Shown: positions 25,504 to 33,765 of the stretch, piece by piece
Layout: every line of letters starts with the position of its first letter
Numbering within the stretch: position 1 is the stretch's first letter
Assembly (NCBI RefSeq): GCF_002095435.2
Contig: NZ_MJEJ02000051.1
Span: 1-64,000, forward strand
Length of the DNA stretch: 64,000 bases
From: Williamsia sp. 1138
GTDB taxonomy: Bacteria > Actinomycetota > Actinomycetes > Mycobacteriales > Mycobacteriaceae
Direction: 5' to 3'
The notes under the pieces: model-generated
Databases searched by the model: none
Told to the model about the DNA's origin: nothing
Seen by the model: only the letters and a program-made list of their open reading frames with translations
Translations under genes and position numbers: made by a program

Positions 25504-26880
25504 CTACGGACCCGGAGCCGGAGCGGAGGATGGGCGCAGCAGTGCGATCGCCTCCAGGTGGTGAGTCAGCGGGAATGCGTCGTAGCCGAGAAGTGTGACC
25601 ACCTCGTACCCACCACGGATGTAGTCGCTCAGGTCACGTGCGAATGTCGCCGGATCACACCCGACCGCGATGACGTAGGACGGGGCCGCGGCGACCACCT
25701 GCTCCACGACCGCCCGGCCGGCGCCCGCTCGCGGTGGGTCGAGGATCACCACGTCCGGCGCAGGCAGAGCGCCGAGCGAGGTTGCCACATTCCCGCGGTG
25801 CACCTGCACCCGATGATCATCGGCAAACGTTTGTTGTGCCGCGGCAACCGCGGCGGCGTCCGCCTCGACGATGTGGACCCGAGCGGTCCCTCGCGCCTCG
25901 TCGTTCTCGTCGATCGCGGCACCGGCCAGCACTCCCGCGCCTCCGTACAGGTCCCACACGACCACAGATCGCGGTAGGCCCGCGTCTCGCAGCAGCGTTC
26001 GCACTGCGGTGCCGTACCCGGCGGCCGCGAAACGGTGCGCCTGCCAGAAGCCGGTGATGGGCAACTCCCAACTCCGTCCGGCGACGGTGCGCCGCACGGT
26101 GGGTCCCCCCGCGAGTATCGCCTCGTCGCGAGCGGCAGAACGCTGGGCGCGGTCGCGCTGGACCTTTCGCCTACCCCCGGACGGTGTTCGGGTGCGGCGC
26201 GCCCGGCGCACGTCGCCGGCCGGGGCGAGGCCGGCGATCGAGGCGATGTGCCGGACCCCGTCGTCTCCCGCGGTGACCACCAGGTCCGCCCCGGGTTGCA
26301 GGCCTTCGAGGAGTTCGATGCCATCGAGCAAACCCGGCAGCGGCTGCGCGCAATCGAGCCGGCGGATCACCGAATGCGATTGAAAGGCATGCATTCCCGC
26401 GACACCAGCGCTGTCGACGACCAGGCGTTCCCGGACCCGCCACCCGGTTTCTGGTTCGTCCCCGGCGGCAGGGTCCAGCGAACGGACCTCGCCCTCCCAC
26501 TGCACCCCACCCATCCGACTCAGCAGCTCGCTGAGCACGCCCGACTTCAGCTCGCGGGCATGGGATCCCGTCGTGTGAGATAGATCGCAGCATCCCGCAC
26601 CACCGCCTGGCGCCCCGGCCGGACAGGCCGCTTCGATGCGATGTCCTGATGCCTCCACGATCTCGGTGATCTCGGCGCGGACGAAGCCCTTGCCCCGGTC
26701 CTCCGACACCCGCACCCGCAGCCGCTCACCCGGTAGGGCATGGCGGACGAACACGACTCTGCCGTCGTGGCGTCCGACGCACACGCCACCGTGACCGAGC
26801 CGCTCGGTGACGAGCTCGAATTCGGTGCCGAACCAACTGTTTTCGGTCGTTTTCGGGCGGGATGCTGGCGTCTCGGTCAC
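25504..26880 (-). CDS. TrmA/RlmD-family class I RNA (uracil-5) methyltransferase
   Basis: This 458-residue enzyme should methylate uracil-5 in tRNA or rRNA with S-adenosylmethionine. It begins with a TRAM RNA-binding domain (ELVTERLGHGGVCVGRHDGR), followed by a cysteine cluster (CPAGAPGGGAGCC) where relatives bind an iron-sulfur cluster. The SAM domain shows VVWDLYGGAGVLAGAA and VVILDPPRAGAG, and the catalytic cysteine lies in IAVGCDPATFARDLSDY. ATG 26880 overlaps the transporter stop (ATGA). It corresponds to Rv2689c. The target base is unknown. An internal basic stretch after residue 220 (RRARRTRTPSGGRRKVQRDR) looks like an added loop. Confidence 0.9.
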   Translation of the reverse strand: MTETPASRPKTTENSWFGTEFELVTERLGHGGVCVGRHDGRVVFVRHALPGERLRVRVSEDRGKGFVRAEITEIVEASGHRIEAACPAGAPGGGAGCCDLSHTTGSHARELKSGVLSELLSRMGGVQWEGEVRSLDPAAGDEPETGWRVRERLVVDSAGVAGMHAFQSHSVIRRLDCAQPLPGLLDGIELLEGLQPGADLVVTAGDDGVRHIASIAGLAPAGDVRRARRTRTPSGGRRKVQRDRAQRSAARDEAILAGGPTVRRTVAGRSWELPITGFWQAHRFAAAGYGTAVRTLLRDAGLPRSVVVWDLYGGAGVLAGAAIDENDEARGTARVHIVEADAAAVAAAQQTFADDHRVQVHRGNVATSLGALPAPDVVILDPPRAGAGRAVVEQVVAAAPSYVIAVGCDPATFARDLSDYIRGGYEVVTLLGYDAFPLTHHLEAIALLRPSSAPAPGP

Positions 26881-28898
26881 TGCGGATCATTTCGTTCGCC
26901 GGGAAGCGTTCCCACACCACGGCGGGTGTCTCCCGGGGCGATGTAGGTGCGGTCGCGTTTGCGTCGATCAGACGAACTCAACTGCCACGGTACCGACGTC
27001 ACCATCACCCCTGGTTCGAACAGCAGTCGACCTTTGAGTCGCAACGCGGATTGGTTGTGCAGGATCTGCTCCCACCAATGCCCGACCACGTATTCGGGGA
27101 TGAACACCGTCACCACGTCACGCGGCGATTCGCGGCGCAACCGGCGGACGTAGTCGATGACGGGCCGGGTGACCTCTCGATACGGCGACGCGATCACTTT
27201 CAACGGCACCGTGATGTCACTATCTTCCCATTGCGCCACGAGCTTTCGGGTGTCGCGATCATCGACATTCACCGTCACCGCTTCGAGCTTGTCAGGACGT
27301 GTCGCGCGGGCAAAGGCGAGCGCACGCCGACTCGGCAGATGCAGGGTCGAGACCAGCACGATCGAATGGGTACGACTCGGCAGTACTGCCTCGTAATCGG
27401 AGTTGTCCAGCTCTGCCTGCACCGATGCGTAGTGGCGGTGAATGAGTTTCATAAGCCCGAAGATGGCGACCATTGCGACGATCGCGATCCACGCCCCCGC
27501 AAGGAACTTGGTGATCAGGACGATGATCAACACCGATCCGGTCATGAGCAGGCCGATGGTGTTGATGATGCGGGACCGGACCATTCGTGCTCGCGCGCTC
27601 GGATCGCGTTCGGTCTTCAGATGCCGAGTCCAGTGCTTCACCATCCCGATCTGACTCAGGGTGAACGACACGAAGACCCCGACGATGTAGAGCTGGATCA
27701 GCGCGGTGACCTCGGCGCCGAAGGCAACGATGAAGGCGATCGCCGCGGCCGCCAGGAACAGGATTCCGTTCGAGAAGGCCAGACGGTCACCGCGGGTGTG
27801 CAACTGTCGTGGCAGGTAACGATCTTGGGCGAGCACCGAACCCAGCACCGGGAACCCGTTGAAAGCGGTGTTCGCGGCCAGGACGAGGATCAGTGCGGTG
27901 ACCACGGTCACGAAGTAGAAGCCGGGGGTGAACCCGCCGAACACCGCGTGGGCGATCTGGGCGATCAGCGACTTCTGCTCGTATCCCTCCGGCGCCCCGA
28001 TCAGGTCCTTGGCCGGGTTCGACACATATTTCACGCCGATTTCCTTGGCCAGCAGGATGATGCCCATCAACAACACGATCGAGATCGAGCCCAGGAGCAA
28101 CAGCGTCGTCGCCGCGTTCCGCGATTTGGGCTTCTGAAACGCAGGTACGCCGTTGCTGATCGCCTCGACCCCGGTCAGGGCCGCGCATCCGGAAGAGAAG
28201 GCGCGCGCAATCAGGAACACGAAGGCGATCCCGATCAGGTGATCCTGCTCCGCCTTGATCTCATAACCCGCTGTTTCTGAGTGGATGTCGTCGCCGAATA
28301 CGTACACCCGGAGGAACCCCCAGACCAGCATCGCGACCATGCCGACGATGAAGGCGTAGGTGGGAATGGCGAACGCGGTCCCGGATTCGCGCAGTCCTCG
28401 CAGATTGATGGAGGTGAGCAGGACGATGGCGAACACGCAGAAGAGCACCTTGTGGGTCTGCACGAACGGCACGGCTGAACCGATGTTCTCCGCCGCCGAC
28501 GCGATCGACACCGCCACGGTCAGCACGTAGTCCACGAGCAGGGCGCTTCCCACCGTCAGACCGGCGGTAGGCCCGAGGTTGGTGGTGGCAACCTCGTAAT
28601 CGCCACCACCCGAAGGGTAGGCATGCACGTTCTGTCGGTAGCTGGCCACCACGACCACCATCACCAGCGCGACGGCGAGACCGATCCAGGGCGTGTACGT
28701 GTAAGCGGACAAACCGGCCACCGACAGGACGAGAAAGATCTCCTGCGGCGCGTAGGCAACCGACGACATCGCATCCGAGGCGAACACCGGGAGCGCGATC
28801 CTCTTCGGCAGCAACGTATGACCGAGGGTGTCACTGCGGAACGGCCTGCCCAGAAGCAGTCGTTTTGTCGCCGTAGAGGCCTTGGACACCTTTGACAC
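26877..28898 (-). CDS. APC-superfamily transporter, KimA-like, with C-terminal soluble domain
   Basis: The 673-residue protein has about 12 membrane helices followed by a soluble tail of roughly 190 residues. The first part reads ALPVFASDAMSSVAYAPQEI, SYRQNVHAYPSGGGDYEVAT and GSALLVDYVLTVAVSIASAA. These resemble the potassium importer KimA (YdaO) of Bacillus more than ordinary amino acid permeases; this comparison is from memory. The orthologue is Rv2690c, always beside ceoB and ceoC, which are TrkA-type potassium regulators, so potassium is a plausible substrate. The start is GTG 28898, with TATTGT seven bases upstream on the minus strand. It is divergent from ceoB. Confidence 0.88.
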   Translation of the reverse strand: MSKVSKASTATKRLLLGRPFRSDTLGHTLLPKRIALPVFASDAMSSVAYAPQEIFLVLSVAGLSAYTYTPWIGLAVALVMVVVVASYRQNVHAYPSGGGDYEVATTNLGPTAGLTVGSALLVDYVLTVAVSIASAAENIGSAVPFVQTHKVLFCVFAIVLLTSINLRGLRESGTAFAIPTYAFIVGMVAMLVWGFLRVYVFGDDIHSETAGYEIKAEQDHLIGIAFVFLIARAFSSGCAALTGVEAISNGVPAFQKPKSRNAATTLLLLGSISIVLLMGIILLAKEIGVKYVSNPAKDLIGAPEGYEQKSLIAQIAHAVFGGFTPGFYFVTVVTALILVLAANTAFNGFPVLGSVLAQDRYLPRQLHTRGDRLAFSNGILFLAAAAIAFIVAFGAEVTALIQLYIVGVFVSFTLSQIGMVKHWTRHLKTERDPSARARMVRSRIINTIGLLMTGSVLIIVLITKFLAGAWIAIVAMVAIFGLMKLIHRHYASVQAELDNSDYEAVLPSRTHSIVLVSTLHLPSRRALAFARATRPDKLEAVTVNVDDRDTRKLVAQWEDSDITVPLKVIASPYREVTRPVIDYVRRLRRESPRDVVTVFIPEYVVGHWWEQILHNQSALRLKGRLLFEPGVMVTSVPWQLSSSDRRKRDRTYIAPGDTRRGVGTLPGERNDPQ

Positions 28899-28905
28899 CA
28901 GGCAA

Positions 28906-28911
28906 ACAATA
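28906..28911 (-). promoter_or_regulatory. -10 element for the APC transporter
   Basis: On the minus strand TATTGT is followed by seven bases and GTG 28898, suggesting a leaderless transcript. Confidence 0.45.
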
Positions 28912-28954
28912 GGGCCTGCCGTGCCGTATAGCTACGTGGGTGGCGGTAGCGTTC

Positions 28955-29025
28955 ACCAGAGTGCCGAGACGCAGCGGAGCGGAGCTCGACCAGAGTGCCG
29001 AGACGCAGCGGAGCGGAGCTCGACC
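28955..29025. repeat. Tandem duplication of a 34-bp unit in a divergent promoter region
   Basis: Two identical 34-base units (28955-28988 and 28989-29022) are followed by the first three bases of a third. The core is GCAGCGGAGCGGAGCTCG. A related pair with period 35 is found at 56413-56474. The tandem lies between the APC transporter start and ceoB, 38 bases before the ceoB start. Confidence 0.9.
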
Positions 29026-29062
29026 TGACGGCCGACCCGGATGATTTCAGCGAGGAGTTCTC

Positions 29063-29731
29063 ATGCGTGTGGTGGTGATGGGATGTGGCCGCGTCGGCGC
29101 GAACCTGGCCTTGAAATTGCAGGCCGCAGGCCATGCCGTCGCGGTCATCGACCGGGATCCGACCGCCTTTCGCCGACTACCCGACGACTTCGGCGGCACC
29201 ACCGTCAAGGGTGTCGGATTCGACCAAGAGGTGCTGCGCCGCGCGGGAATCGAGGGCGCAGACGCGTTCGCCGCGGTGTCGTCCGGTGACAACTCGAACA
29301 TCATCGCGGCGCGGGTGGCTCGAGAAACCTTTCACGTCCCCAAGGTCGTGGCGCGGATCTACGACGCCAAGCGTGCGGCAGTCTACGAGCGACTGGGCAT
29401 CCCGACGGTCGCGACCGTCCCTTGGACGACCGACCGGTTCATCTCCGCGCTCGGCGAGGCCGATGCCGATGAGGTCGCCTGGACGGAACCGTCGGGCGAG
29501 GTCGCGATCGTCCGGCTGACCGTCCACGAATCCTGGGTGGGAACGTCCGTGACCCTCTTCCAGGAGAACACCGGTTCTCGGGTGAGCTTCATCAACCGGC
29601 TCGGACTCCCCTTGCTTCCCGGTCCCAAAGCGGTTCTGCAACAGGATGACCAGGTTTTTGTCGCGGCACTCGTCGACAATCTAGAAAAGGTCCGCTCGGT
29701 CGCCGCCGGTGTTGCGCCCGAGTCCGATTGA
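29063..29731 (+). CDS. ceoB: TrkA-family potassium uptake regulator CeoB
   Basis: This 222-residue cytosolic protein has an N-terminal Rossmann RCK domain (MRVVVMGCGRVGANLALKLQ and the acidic VIDRDP) that binds NAD(H) or another nucleotide, and a C-terminal TrkA-C domain (VAIVRLTVHESWVGTSVTLF). Such proteins gate potassium transporters. The gene and its paralogue ceoC next to it match Rv2691-Rv2692. ATG 29063 has GAGGAG seven to twelve bases upstream. It is divergent from the KimA-like transporter, which is a possible target. Confidence 0.94.
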   Translation: MRVVVMGCGRVGANLALKLQAAGHAVAVIDRDPTAFRRLPDDFGGTTVKGVGFDQEVLRRAGIEGADAFAAVSSGDNSNIIAARVARETFHVPKVVARIYDAKRAAVYERLGIPTVATVPWTTDRFISALGEADADEVAWTEPSGEVAIVRLTVHESWVGTSVTLFQENTGSRVSFINRLGLPLLPGPKAVLQQDDQVFVAALVDNLEKVRSVAAGVAPESD

Positions 29732-29756
29732 CCACCGCAGAACGTAGGAGAACATC

Positions 29757-30428
29757 ATGAAGGTCGCCATAGCCGGTGCCGGTGCGGTGGGACGTTCGAT
29801 CGCTCGCGAGCTGATCGCCAACTCTCACGACGTCCTGCTGCTCGAGCGCAATCTGGACCACATCGACGAGGAATCGGTACCCGGTGCCCGGTGGGTCAGC
29901 GGCGACGCCTGCGAACTCGACAATCTCGAGCGGGTACAGCTGCACAAGTTCAACGTTGTCATCGCGGCGACGGGCGACGACAAGGCGAATCTCGTCGTCA
30001 GTCTGCTGGCGAAGACCGAGTTCGCGGTCGCCAGGGTCGTCGCCCGGGTCAACGATCCGCGTAACGAGTGGTTGTTCGACGAGGACTGGGGCGTCGATGT
30101 CGCCGTCTCGACCCCGCGAATGCTTGCGTCGCTCGTCGAGGAGGCGGTGTCGGTCGGCGATCTCGTGCGGTTGATGACCTTCCGCCAGGGTCAGGCCAAC
30201 CTGGTGGAGATGACCCTCCCTGACAACACTCCGCTGGCAGGCAAGCCCGTCCGCAAGCTGAAGTTGCCCAGGGATGCCGCGCTCGTGACGATTCTGCGCG
30301 GAGGAAGGGTGATCGTCCCGGTACCCGACGACGCCGTCGAGGGTGGGGACGAGTTGATCTTCATCGTGCCCGCAGAGGCCGAGGCCCAATTGCGGGCAGC
30401 GATCATCGAGCCGGCGGCTCCGGCGTGA
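29757..30428 (+). CDS. ceoC: TrkA-family potassium uptake regulator CeoC
   Basis: This 223-residue paralogue of CeoB has the RCK nucleotide-binding motif KVAIAGAGAVGRSIARELI, the acidic residue in LLLERNLDHIDEE, and a TrkA-C domain (MTLPDNTPLAGKPVRKLKL). It starts 25 bases after ceoB and is surely in the same operon. The two probably form heteromeric rings on a potassium transporter; this is inference from family structure. The 3' end overlaps the convergent DUF3159 gene by 26 bases. Confidence 0.94.
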   Translation: MKVAIAGAGAVGRSIARELIANSHDVLLLERNLDHIDEESVPGARWVSGDACELDNLERVQLHKFNVVIAATGDDKANLVVSLLAKTEFAVARVVARVNDPRNEWLFDEDWGVDVAVSTPRMLASLVEEAVSVGDLVRLMTFRQGQANLVEMTLPDNTPLAGKPVRKLKLPRDAALVTILRGGRVIVPVPDDAVEGGDELIFIVPAEAEAQLRAAIIEPAAPA

Positions 30429-31167
30429 TGATGTCGCCTGCAGGGTCGGCCTGATCCCCCACCGGGCCGGTCTCGCCGCTGTCCTCGTTCTTCTGAGCCC
30501 AGCGGACGAGTAATACCGTGGCCACCACGGCGACCGCGGTCAGCGGCCAGCCCATGGCGATACGCGCCACTGCGAGGGCGCCGGTCTGATCGTGGTCGTA
30601 GAGAAACGACTGCACCAGATAGCGGACCCCGAACAGCACAGCCCAGATCGCGGTGGCGATGTCATAGGCAAGCAGGGTGCGTCGATGCTTACGCCAGGCT
30701 GTTCCGTTGCCGTTCAGCGCATTCCAGATGACCCCGACCAGCGGCCACCGCACCAGGATCGACAGGACGAACACCCCCGCGTACAGCAGAGTGGTCCAGA
30801 TCCCGAAAAGGAAGAATCCTTTGGCATCCCCTGTGCGGTATGCGATGAACGCGCACACCCCGACACCGATCACACCCGAGATGGCCGGTTGGATGGGTTC
30901 GCGCCGAATCAGCCGGACGACAAATATGAGCAATGCCACGCCGAGTGCGGCGTAGATCGCGACCGTGAGATTCCACAGTGAGTTCGCGGGTACGAACACC
31001 ACGATCGGAACCGACGAATAGATGAGGCCCGAGACCCCGCCCAACTGCTCCATCACCGTGAGTGCTTCGGGCTCACTCTCGGCTGGCCCGCGACCATCGC
31101 CGGGTAGCTCGGGACCGCCATCGCCAGACGACTGCGGATCCGCTCCCTGCTGAGCTCTCAAGACCAA
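30403..31167 (-). CDS. DUF3159 family integral membrane protein
   Basis: This protein of about 254 residues belongs to the actinobacterial DUF3159 family (Rv2693c in the same place), whose function is unknown. After a hydrophilic head come MEQLGGVSGLIYSSVPIVVF and about six membrane helices, with the conserved loop RREPIQPAISGVIGVGVCAF and VIWNALNGNGTAWRKHRRTL. The start is uncertain. TTG 31167 just follows the stop of the OB-fold gene and has GAGAG upstream; GTG 31056 or ATG 31053 are later options. The C-terminus overlaps ceoC on the other strand. Confidence 0.85.
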   Translation of the reverse strand: MVLRAQQGADPQSSGDGGPELPGDGRGPAESEPEALTVMEQLGGVSGLIYSSVPIVVFVPANSLWNLTVAIYAALGVALLIFVVRLIRREPIQPAISGVIGVGVCAFIAYRTGDAKGFFLFGIWTTLLYAGVFVLSILVRWPLVGVIWNALNGNGTAWRKHRRTLLAYDIATAIWAVLFGVRYLVQSFLYDHDQTGALAVARIAMGWPLTAVAVVATVLLVRWAQKNEDSGETGPVGDQADPAGDIITPEPPAR

Positions 31168-31168
31168 C

Positions 31169-31540
31169 TCAGCTCTCGCCGAGCAACTCGTAGTACGGAT
31201 TGAACATGATCTTGTGACCGTCGTGCTCGCCGATCCGGCCACGAACCGTCAAGGTCCGGCCGGGTTCGATACCGGGGATGCGGTTGCGTCCGATGAACTT
31301 GAGGGTGACGACGTCGGTGCCGTCGAAGAACTCGGCGACGATTCCCGTCTTCATGCTCTTCGAACAAGTCTGCACGGAACGCAGCTCACCGTGCATGGTG
31401 ACCTCGTCTCCGGCTGAACAGTCGCAGGCGCGCTGGGCACCGGTCTGCTGAGACTGCTGCGAGATGGTCTCGGCGTCGAGCTGCTCGAGATCCTCGGTCA
31501 GCCTGCGGGTGAGGCGTTTGAGGTATCCGCCTGCGGTCAT
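31169..31540 (-). CDS. OB-fold nucleic acid binding domain protein
   Basis: This 123-residue protein has an N-terminal helix pair and a C-terminal OB-fold segment (VTMHGELRSVQTCSKSMKTG, VVTLKFIGRNRIPGIEPGRT). A cysteine pair CDC lies just before the OB fold. It resembles the single-stranded nucleic acid binding OB fold found in RecG- or tRNA-type proteins, but the partner is unknown. It is the equivalent of Rv2694c, coupled to the DUF3159 gene downstream. ATG 31540 begins the conserved MTAGGYLKRLTRRLT; an in-frame codon at 31552 would add four residues. Confidence 0.85.
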   Translation of the reverse strand: MTAGGYLKRLTRRLTEDLEQLDAETISQQSQQTGAQRACDCSAGDEVTMHGELRSVQTCSKSMKTGIVAEFFDGTDVVTLKFIGRNRIPGIEPGRTLTVRGRIGEHDGHKIMFNPYYELLGES

Positions 31541-31650
31541 TGCGCTACGCACCTTCCCGATCGCTCGGGCTAGTAGTTGTCACGGGTCTGTGCTCACGCC
31601 AGAGTAGACCTCTGTCCACCCGACTTCCACCCGCGATGCAAGATCATTCC

Positions 31651-32394
31651 ATGCAGCAACACCAGCCGTCATCTCCGACCCGCCGCGGCGGCGAACGGGT
31701 GATCGTAGCTCTGCCAGGAACGGGCTCGGATGCCGATTTCGCTGCCAGGGCGTTCGCGAATGCCGACTTCAGAGTCATCGCGGTGGATCCGGACGGCGAT
31801 GGTCTGATCAGCGGCTATCGCCGTGCCCTCGACGACGCGGCGTCGAGGTGGGGCACGATCGTGGCCGCTGGGGTGTCTCTCGGAGCCTGCGTGGCCGTGC
31901 AGTGGGCGATCGACAATCCGCAGCGCTGTACGGGCGTGTTGGCCGCCCTACCCCCATGGGTGGGCGATCCCGCAACCGCACCGGCGGCACACAGCGCGCA
32001 CCTGACCCTCAATCTCCTACGCCGGCACGGGCTCGACGAGACGATTTCGCAGATGCGGGCGGGCAGTCCCCCATGGCTCGGCGCGGAATTGGCCAGATCG
32101 TGGCGTGCCATCGGCGATCAGCTCGGGTCAGTGCTCGCCGAGGCCTCGAACTATCACGCCCCGACGGCGGAGACGCTCTCGCGACTGCGGGTGCCGCTTG
32201 CGATCACCGCCGCCACCGATGATCCGGTCCACCCTCATGGGGTCGCAGAGGTGTGGCGGGCGCACGCCCCGATCGCGACGCTCGCCGACATCACCTTGGC
32301 CGAGCTCGGCGCCGATCCTTCGATCCTCGGCCGCCGGGCGCTGGATGGCTGGCGATCTCTCGACCCGTCACACGACCGCGCGCAACACCGCTAG
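31651..32394 (+). CDS. Alpha/beta hydrolase family protein
   Basis: This protein of 247 residues from ATG 31651 has the alpha/beta hydrolase features VIVALPGTGSDADFAARAF, the nucleophile elbow AAGVSLGACVAV (GxSxG) and the acid region ITAATDDPVHPHGVAE. The substrate is unknown. It occupies the place of Rv2695. CAAGAT lies six bases before ATG 31651, a weak leaderless signal. In-frame codons upstream to 31540 overlap the OB-fold start region and look non-coding. It ends by sharing a CTAG with the stop of the convergent DUF3710 gene. Confidence 0.85.
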   Translation: MQQHQPSSPTRRGGERVIVALPGTGSDADFAARAFANADFRVIAVDPDGDGLISGYRRALDDAASRWGTIVAAGVSLGACVAVQWAIDNPQRCTGVLAALPPWVGDPATAPAAHSAHLTLNLLRRHGLDETISQMRAGSPPWLGAELARSWRAIGDQLGSVLAEASNYHAPTAETLSRLRVPLAITAATDDPVHPHGVAEVWRAHAPIATLADITLAELGADPSILGRRALDGWRSLDPSHDRAQHR

Positions 32395-33236
32395 CGTTGC
32401 GGACGGTTTCGCAGCTGCTGCATGGCCGATCCGCTCGAGACGGGCCCTGTCTTCTTCTCTGCTGGTTCCGGGTCAGGCTGAGGATCGGGCGCTGGAGCCG
32501 GCGGCGGCGTGCCCTGGACCCGAACGGTGGCCTGCGCTGACTGGGCCTGCGCCCCACTGTCATTCGGTGCCGGTGCGGCCGACGCGGCCATCTGGCCCGA
32601 ATCGGCCATCTCCTGCTGAGCTGCGGCGACCTGCTCAGCGAGCACAGGGGGCAAGACGATCGGCAACGGAGTCCGTGGCGGATGTGGGTCGTCGCCGCGG
32701 CGGACGACCGTCTCACTGACCACCGCGCGTGCCACCTTCGCCAGCGCTTCCGCCCCTGCTGTCGGCGCACTGGCCACGGCGCGGATCATCCACCGCGAGC
32801 CGTCGACGCCGATGAACCGGTGGACACCGCCGGGCACGGTGGCCACGACCTCACGGCCCCAGAATCCGGTCTCGATTGCGGTCTCGGCACCTTCGGTCTG
32901 CAGTGATTCGGTCAGCTCGAGGACGACCTCACGCCACTGCCCGCTCGATTTGGGCGCCGCGAAAGCTGCGACGGTGATGCGTCCATGGGGAGTGACGAGA
33001 AAGACCGATTGCGGCTGATGGTCCGCGGACATCTCCACCGTCACCTGGCCGCCCTCGACGACGGGGACGAGTACCGACCCGAGGTCGAGGTGGGAGTTCT
33101 CGAAACGGGATTCGGGCGCCAGGTCTCCGATGTCGTAGGGTCCCTGGCCGCTTCCGATCACCTGGGGTTCGGACTCTGCCGGCGCGCTCGGCGCACCCCT
33201 GCCGCCTCTGCGGCCTCGACCGCGCTCACGTGCCAT
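32391..33236 (-). CDS. DUF3710 family protein
   Basis: The 281-residue protein begins with an arginine/glycine-rich head (MARERGRGRRGGRGAPS), continues with the DUF3710 core (PYDIGDLAPESRFENSHLDL, VFLVTPHGRITVAAFAAPKS, HRFIGVDGSRWMIRAVA) and ends in a proline/alanine-rich tail. The family is restricted to actinobacteria and has no known function; the orthologue is Rv2696c. It follows dut by three bases, so it is cotranscribed with it. No enzyme motif is visible. Confidence 0.9.
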   Translation of the reverse strand: MARERGRGRRGGRGAPSAPAESEPQVIGSGQGPYDIGDLAPESRFENSHLDLGSVLVPVVEGGQVTVEMSADHQPQSVFLVTPHGRITVAAFAAPKSSGQWREVVLELTESLQTEGAETAIETGFWGREVVATVPGGVHRFIGVDGSRWMIRAVASAPTAGAEALAKVARAVVSETVVRRGDDPHPPRTPLPIVLPPVLAEQVAAAQQEMADSGQMAASAAPAPNDSGAQAQSAQATVRVQGTPPPAPAPDPQPDPEPAEKKTGPVSSGSAMQQLRNRPQR

Positions 33237-33239
33237 CTC

Positions 33240-33743
33240 TCAACTACCCTCCGGCGCCAATGCGCCCAGTATTGCGTGTCCACCGCTGGACCCGTACCCG
33301 CCGGCCCCTCGGCTCGTGTCGTCCAACTCGTCGACTTCGACGATCTCCGGCAATTCGACCCGTTGCACCAACAGCTGCGCGATGCGGTCACCCCGACTGA
33401 TCGAGATCGGGGTGTGCCGGTCGAGATTGATCAAACAGACCTTTATCTCCCCGCGGTATCCCGCATCGACCGTGCCCGGGGTGTTCACGATCGACAGACC
33501 TGCACGCGCGGCGAGTCCGGAGCGGGGGTGGATCAACCCCACCGTCCCGACCGGTAGCGCGATGGCGATCCCGGTCGGAACCAGCTGTCGCTCACCCGGT
33601 TCGAGTACGAGGTCGACTGCACTGGACAGATCGACACCGGCATCGCCGGGGTGTGCACGGGTGGGCACCGCGATCCCTTTGTCGAGACGCCGTAAAGACA
33701 CGGTCGATACATCGGCGGGGGTGCTGCCACGGTCGGTTGCCAC
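33240..33743 (-). CDS. dut: dUTP diphosphatase
   Basis: The trimeric dUTPase hydrolyses dUTP to dUMP and pyrophosphate, keeping uracil out of DNA. The 167-residue protein shows motif 1 [11 protein letters not shown], motif 2 [13 protein letters not shown], motif 3 [16 protein letters not shown], motif 4 [12 protein letters not shown] and the C-terminal P-loop-like motif 5 [12 protein letters not shown]. The GTG start at 33743 has TAGTCT six bases upstream, so the mRNA should be leaderless. It is the first gene of a dut-DUF3710 operon and divergent from the DUF3093 gene with a 22-base gap. Confidence 0.97.
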   Translation of the reverse strand: MATDRGSTPADVSTVSLRRLDKGIAVPTRAHPGDAGVDLSSAVDLVLEPGERQLVPTGIAIALPVGTVGLIHPRSGLAARAGLSIVNTPGTVDAGYRGEIKVCLINLDRHTPISISRGDRIAQLLVQRVELPEIVEVDELDDTSRGAGGYGSSGGHAILGALAPEGS

Positions 33744-33749
33744 ACCGGA

Positions 33750-33755
33750 AGACTA
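33750..33755 (-). promoter_or_regulatory. -10 element for leaderless dut
   Basis: On the minus strand TAGTCT is followed by six bases and GTG 33743. It overlaps the opposing -10 at 33754-33759 by two bases. Confidence 0.6.
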
Positions 33756-33759
33756 CGCT
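33754..33759 (+). promoter_or_regulatory. -10 element for the leaderless DUF3093 gene
   Basis: TACGCT is followed by six bases and GTG 33766. It overlaps the dut -10 on the other strand. Confidence 0.6.
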
Positions 33760-33765
33760 GGCGCC

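Noticed and set aside
24127-25977. 616-codon plus-strand frame opposite dxs
   Set aside because: It has no family features and is the antisense of a certain dxs gene.
26862-28280. Plus-strand frame opposite the APC transporter
   Set aside because: It is rich in histidine, arginine and aspartate, typical of antisense to hydrophobic coding sequence.
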